Source: Larix sibirica
Taxonomy: Eukaryota; Streptophyta; Pinopsida; Pinales; Pinaceae
DNA: 11,439 bases
Direction of reading: 5' to 3'
NCBI GenBank assembly: GCA_004151065.3
Contig: NWUY0300108713.1
Location: 18,514-29,952 of the forward strand
Position 1 is the first letter of the stretch. Every line of letters starts with the position of its first letter. Below, piece by piece: positions 6,625-11,439 of the stretch. The translations under genes and the position numbers were made by a program. Under the pieces are notes generated by a model that did no database searches, was not told the DNA's origin, and saw nothing but the letters and a program-made list of their open reading frames with translations.

Positions 6625-8190
6625 CTTATTAAAAAATTTAGCTTTCGATAGCAAAATCATTGGTTTTTAAAAAGTGTTCACTGCAGGAAATTTCAACAGC
6701 GAAAAGCCTTATAATTTGTAGTGGACCTACTATGGGAATCTTGATGTTCTATATTCTAATGTTGCATTGGCTCTGATGTTTGTCTATTCTCTGGTCATGT
6801 TCCCATCAAATCCAAAGAGTCATGCATATGTTTTTGGTCTTCCATATATCAGAGTCTTTACTACTACTCCCTTATTTTGTGTGAAATTGCCAAAGATATT
6901 TAACATTTTCTCAATTCTAGATTAATTCGCCCTAGCCTCCGAATTTTTGATAAGCCTTGTCAAAGTCTCTCATATTATCAATTTGGTGAATTTCACACTT
7001 TGCTTTGTGTGAAGTTCCTTGGTCTCTTCATTTGTATTGTAAAAGTCAAGATGTTTTCCCACTTTGAAACCAAACTAGATATTTAAAAAATAATAAAATT
7101 AAATATAAAATCATATTATTTTAGAATTATTTAATATGGTTTTGAAACAATCTTTGTGTTTTATATTTATTTTTATTTTTAAAAAGCTTTGGTTATTTTT
7201 CCAAAAGATTGGGGTTTTATGCAGAACTTTAATTGTTTTGGGCAAAAATTATTAATCCGAGCCCAATCTCATACCAAGTGCATTACCAGTGTCAATACAA
7301 ACCTCCAAGTCATCAAGAGTCAAAGCAAGCACCTATGGAGTCCACAGGTCCTTGCTTTGGACAAAATTTGAACAAGCTTGAGGACACTTGTCTAAATAAA
7401 GACAATAAATCTTGTTCTTTGGTTGCATGTGGGATGATTCCCATAACATAACAATTTATAAAATAATTTCATCACCAACAACTACCGCTAATTTCTAAGT
7501 CAACACTAGGTTCATCAGTAAGTGTGCCACCAAGTCTCAAAGTATATCAAGGGAAAGCGCCCACACTAGCATTCAAAAGACTACCAAAGGAATCAAATGG
7601 CTCATAAGCATATCGAGTTGGTGATTGAAAGTCATTGAGTTTATTCGGTAATGCAATCTGGTCGGTTACCGCGTTGGATTCCCTTGAAGTTTGCCTACAT
7701 CAAAATTCAAACTTCTCAAGTCGACAGCAAGAGGGCTTCATCTTCGAAATTTGTTCCATATTTCGAGCCACATTCAAGCACTATTGTTCTTAATACCTAG
7801 ATGAAAGAAAGTATTAATATAAAAGTGAAAAAGTTTAGACATAATAATTAAAGATAGACTAATAAAGTAAAATTAAAGAAAAAAATTGGGATTCATAATA
7901 TAAAAGTGAGAAAAGGTACTATAATGGGCTAGTTCCATGGTTAACTATTTTGAACTTTATGTGCAACATCTTACATTTATCCATGGATTGATTATATTTA
8001 TTGCATGCTTAAAAAATTGTCTTTTGATTTATTTATTTTTTATCTTTATCGATGTTTAATAGATTTGAAGTTAAAATCTAACATTATTTTTTAAAATGTA
8101 TAAGTTTAAAAAAAACACATGTATTCATAATTATTAAACTTACTAAAATTATATTTTAAATATTAAAAAACTTAATCTTAAAGCTTGCTC
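6625..8190. other. AT-rich stretch with no identified gene
   Basis: Mostly AT-rich, with the extremes at 7080-7195 and 8020-8180. A + frame from about 6800 to 7080 has few stops and gives hydrophobic sequence, but I recognise nothing in it, and the LINE similarity does not visibly continue. Positions 7230-7450 hold a 72-codon open frame with several cysteines and no recognised domain. Positions 7540-7795 are somewhat less AT-rich, also without a call. I cannot support a gene here. Confidence 0.4.
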
Positions 8191-8195
8191 AGTAT

Positions 8196-8760
8196 ATGGA
8201 AGGGTCGTCAATAGTGGTGCACCTCTCCTTCACCACATTGGACAATTGCATGGAGGACACAGGACGATGTACGACACCCGTCAAGCGTGTTGCACCATGC
8301 AATGCGATTAGGTTCACATTTATGGCACTTTTACTTGCCTCGGGATGCGCCCTCCACGGGCCTTCTACGACGACCTCTTCCTTCCCCCATTCATTTTTAC
8401 TCGAGCCCTATTTGTGGGCATTTGTCCACCCTAGTAGTGGTCCACCCTGACTGCACTTGTCATGCCTATGGATGTTGTTCATGGTGGCGACCCATGTGTT
8501 GTGTCGTCTTCATGCTATGGTGTTACAAACCTTATGGTTATGTGGGTTGTTCTCCTTGTCGGAGGTTGTCATTCTCTGCAACATCTTGGTGGTTGCTTGT
8601 CGTCGTCGGCTTAGTTGTTTCTCTACATCGAGTTGGTGGTTCTTGGCGTCGACCTATTGGTTGCTTGGCATCGACATGATGGTCTTGTTCGCCACCGGCT
8701 ATGGTAAGCTTGCACGCCATTTCTGCAATACTATTTATCCAATGTTTGCCTGAAATTGTG
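8196..8760. other. GC-richer block with overlapping open frames, no gene called
   Basis: Base composition shifts clearly from the surrounding AT-rich DNA to a C/G-rich stretch with many TGG, GTC and CGTCG strings. Open frames occur on + in three registers (8196-8450, 8287-8679, 8457-8753) and on - (8538-8720), as expected when GC rises and stops become rare. The peptides are rich in Ser, Cys, Trp and His and match no domain I know. It might be a decayed exon, a promoter-proximal region of a lost gene, or a distinct repeat. The sharp left boundary with the AT-rich tract near 8180 suggests a junction. Confidence 0.35.
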
Positions 8761-8977
8761 GTTGACTACACCTTTCGCTAGTTGTTTTGTAGGTGAAGCA
8801 GCGCGGTTTGGAGGCAAGTTACGGGTGACTCATTTTTTTGGCACCGTGGGTTGTTTCAATGGAATTGATGTTAAGGTAGAGTTCTCCCGTGGTTTCTCTT
8901 ATGCGTTTCTTGCAATTTGTTTGGAAACCCATTTGACTTGTAAAATTCATATAATGCAATTGTTCTTTTTTGAATTG

Positions 8978-9302
8978 TAGTGGCCTCTACTGTAATTGTT
9001 CTTTCTTCGTGTTTAATTTGTATGGTAGTACATTATATGTGTAATTTGGGTTGCTAAAACCCCAATGGTAGCATGTGGACTAGTGCTTAAACCCTAGCAG
9101 TTAGCTTGGTAGTTGTAGTGGCCTCTGCTAGAATTGTTCTTTCTTTGTGTATAATTGTTTTTTTACTTGGAGTGGCCTCTGCTGGAATTGTTCTTTCTTT
9201 GTGTTTAATTTGTATGTAAATGTATATGTAATTTGGGTTGCTAAATCCCTAGCGGTAGCATATGGACTGGTGCTTAAACCCTAGCAGTTAGCTTGGCAGT
9301 TG
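8978..9302. repeat. Three-copy direct repeat (137, 54 and 134 bases)
   Basis: Copy A (8978-9114), copy B (9115-9168, truncated) and copy C (9169-9302) each start with AGTGGCCTCT followed by AATTGTTCTTTCTT. A and C continue together through TTTAATTTGTATG, GTAATTTGGGTTGCTAAA, GGTAGCAT and CTTAAACCCTAGCAGTTAGC. B keeps only the first part. A and C each carry the telo-box-like AAACCCTAG (9089-9097 and 9276-9284). The close match suggests fairly recent tandem duplication with a partial deletion in the middle copy. Confidence 0.85.
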
Positions 9303-9560
9303 TTGGGTTGAGAATTGTGGCTTATAGGGCAGCTGGTAGGCTTATTCTTTTTGTAGGGTTGGGGATATTCGCTGAATTATAGAGGGTAATCTTATCCTGT
9401 TTGCAAGTATGGGGATATGGGTTGACAATGCTTGGATCTTGCATCTTTGTATACTGGTCTCTCATATGCCAATTTTGGCTTTTATATGGGCTCACATGGA
9501 TGGAGAGGCTCGAAGCCCTCTTTCAAACGATTCCATTGCAAGAATGAGAATGTAACAAAT

Positions 9561-11268
9561 CAGGTTGTTTAGGGTTTCCTTGCTCCTTGCATTTTTGGCT
9601 TAAATTTTGTAGAAAGAATCATTTGGGTCATGGTTGTTTAAGCATGTAGTCGCTTGCTCCTTGTATCTTTTGTTTTAATTTCATATATTGAATGATCATT
9701 GATGTATTTAGGATGATATGGTGTATTTCGTGTTTAGAATTAGATGTGTGGATGAACGAATGTTTGATTTCACTCTAGGTTCCATGGCAAGGTTGGGTAC
9801 GTAAAATTTCAGGTTGTATAGGCCCGTGGTGCATTGCTCCTTGCATTTTTGGCTTTAATTTTATATAATGACATATTTGGTTCATGGTTTTTTAAGTGTG
9901 TCCTGGCTTGTTGTTGAGTATAGTTGTCCCAAATTGGATTTTGAATGGTGCTTTGTAATAGTTTATTGTTTTTTATAACAAAAGGAAACATAAGTGATTT
10001 GCGTCATAAAAGAAATCTGTCTTTATTTGTTCATAGATTTGTTCTTGGATTTGCAAATTAATTATATTTTCCATTGTGGAAATCTATCTATCTATATTGT
10101 GCATGCTACAAGTGTGTGAATTTTGTTTAAGAATGGAATGGGCATATCTATGTTGCATTTTTAGTTCTTCCATGCTTGATTAGTTAGTCCATTGGGTATT
10201 TAATGGGAGTTAGGACCCATTTAAATGGTTAATTTCAAAGTTAAAGTCTAGAATTGTATTTCATGGTGAATTTGGGGTTGTTTATGGCCCTATATTTTGA
10301 TGGGATGCAGTGGCTTGCTCCTAGTATCTTGGGTTTTCATTTTCTATCATGATTGATTCAACAGTTTGTCATGTGTATTTTCTAAGTTATTTAAGGTGTA
10401 GGGTTTAGGGTGTTGGGTATAATGAAATATTTGGTTCTTGGTTGTTTAAGCTTATTGTGGCTTGCTGTTGAGTATAGTTGTCCTAAATTTAGCAGTATGA
10501 GTTCAATTCATAAATAGTTTGTGCTTTCTGTAGCTTCTCTACTTTCTTGATCTATAAAAGAAAAGGAAGTCTAGGGTGTTCAACAATTCGATTTTGAATG
10601 GATGCTTTGTAACAATTTATTGTTTTAGTTAACATAATAAAACATATGTGATTTGAGTGATATGGAATTCTTTTGCATTTATTGTTCATACAGTTTAGTT
10701 ATCTATGTGTTTGTAGATCTAGCTTTCTACATTCGTAATTTCCTGAGGTTTTAGTTTGAACCTATCCATGGTTTATAGTATGTAGGAAGAGCTCTATAAT
10801 GAGCAAGAACAACATAGTCATGAAAGAAATCTATCTATCTTTGTTCATAAATTTGTTCATGAATTTGCAAATTAATTCTATTTTCTATTATGGAAATCTA
10901 TATATCTACCATTATTGTGCATGCTACATGTGTGTGAATTGTGTTTAGGAATGGAATGGGCATGTCTTTGTTGCATTTTTAGTTCTTCCATGTTTGATTA
11001 ATTCGTTGCATTAATTTTATATGTACTCATACATACATTTGTAGTCCATTTGGATTTTAATGGAAGCCATGACCATTTTAAGAGGTTAATTGCAACGGTG
11101 ATGCCCAAAATTGTCTTTAGCATTGAATTTGGGGTTGTTGATGGCGCTATATTTTGATGGATGCATTGGCTTGCTCCTAGTATCTTGGGTTCCATGGTAA
11201 GGATGTGTATGTAAAATTCTAGGTTGTATATAGGCATGTAGTTCCTTTCTCCTTGTATTTTTGGCAAT
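9561..11268. repeat. Larger direct-repeat array, about three and a half units
   Basis: Recurring modules in the same order: CAGGTTGT; TTGCTCCTTGCATTTTTGGC; an ATATTTGGTTCATGGTT-like piece; GAGTATAGTTGTCC; GATTTTGAATGG; GAAATCTATCTATC; TTTGCAAATTAATT; GGAATGGGCAT; TTGCATTTTTAGTTCTTCCA; TTTGGGGTTGTT; GGCTTGCTCCTAGTATCTTG. A partial unit spans about 9561-9740, a full unit about 9780-10345, a longer unit about 10346-11189, and a partial unit 11190-11268 that repeats TCCATGG-AAGG through TTTTTGGC. The longer unit has extra segments at about 10490-10588 and 10659-10818. There is no coding potential. Units may descend from duplication of an intron or of a transposon fragment. Confidence 0.75.
10399..10410. 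repeat. Short interstitial telomere-like motif
   Basis: TAGGGTTTAGGG contains nearly two units of the plant telomere repeat TTTAGGG. Related strings occur at 9568-9577 (TTTAGGGTTT) and as AAACCCTAG at 9089 and 9276. These are too short to be telomeric DNA and may be telo-box-like sites or chance. Confidence 0.35.
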
Positions 11269-11338
11269 TCCCCATTAGATTATGGATCCCAAAGAATATA
11301 CTTACGGACAGTTGGAAAAGAGCCTTTTTGAAAACTCT

Positions 11339-11439
11339 GTTGGAATATTATTAATATTGAGAGGGGGGGTGAATCAATATTAGCGCAATTATGGACAATT
11401 TTTACTTCTTATCAAACTTAAACAGTAGTTATATTATGC
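11339..11439 (+). mobile_element. Possible left end of another LTR-type repeat
   Basis: TGTTGGAATATTATT at 11339 looks like an LTR start (TGTTGGAA is common for plant Copia-like LTRs). It is followed by a run of seven G (11363-11369) in the string GAGAGGGGGGGTGAATCA. AATATTGA (11353-11360) and TCAATATT (11374-11381) form a perfect 8-base inverted repeat around the G-run. A G-rich string followed by TGAAT is, from memory, frequent in plant LTR-element DNA. The window ends before any other landmark, so this is tentative. Confidence 0.35.

Noticed and set aside
6690-6830. Possible LINE endonuclease end (a SGHVPIKS-like string)
   Set aside because: It lies after, not before, the reverse-transcriptase piece, lacks other endonuclease motifs, and the match is too short.
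7189-7451. 60- and 72-codon overlapping + ORFs
   Set aside because: Short, low in recognisable features and overlapping in different frames. I could not tie either to a family.
8287-8679. 130-codon + strand ORF in the GC-rich block
   Set aside because: Overlapping open frames exist in other registers and on the - strand, the peptide is Cys/Trp/His-rich without any domain, and no start context or intron evidence supports it.

Overview
The window looks like intergenic nuclear DNA from a plant with a large, repeat-rich genome. A gymnosperm (conifer type) is my best guess. The reasons are AT-rich, gene-poor sequence, an old LTR retrotransposon with strongly diverged LTRs, a decayed L1-type LINE piece, low-copy tandem duplications, and stop codons of the kind left by C-to-T decay. 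The organism call is inference. I find no intact host gene, tRNA or rRNA, and no bacterial-type features.

The main feature is a degraded LTR retrotransposon on the + strand, about 719-5264. Two related LTRs (719-1608 and 4392-about 5264) flank about 2.8 kb. The 5' LTR is followed at once by a primer binding site matching the 3' end of initiator tRNA-Met at 11 of 12 bases. A purine-rich tract lies just before the 3' LTR. The interior has no recognisable protease, reverse transcriptase, RNase H or integrase. Broken + strand reading frames instead give a leucine-rich coiled coil, a G-patch domain, a decayed zinc-knuckle-like segment, and a further stretch of about 285 codons in one frame (3198-4058) that I do not recognise. 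It resembles a non-autonomous, gag-only element.

The U3 part of the 5' LTR lies in a diverged tandem array with a period of about 20 bases (471-900, about 21 units). The 3' LTR keeps only about nine units. An imperfect palindrome (4225-4309) sits just upstream of the purine tract.

Downstream, 5265-6400 holds no gene I can name. A LINE reverse-transcriptase fragment with two in-frame stops lies at 6402-6624. Positions 6625-8190 are AT-rich and unassigned, and 8196-8760 is a distinct GC-richer block without a convincing gene. The right end has two direct-repeat systems: a three-copy repeat (8978-9302) and about three and a half units of a larger repeat (9561-11268). The last 100 bases may begin another LTR-type repeat, with a G-run inside a perfect 8-base inverted repeat.

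Nothing here forms a working pathway. The window records transposon insertion, decay and local duplication. The most unusual content is the composition of the LTR element's interior and the 20-base periodic array in its U3.
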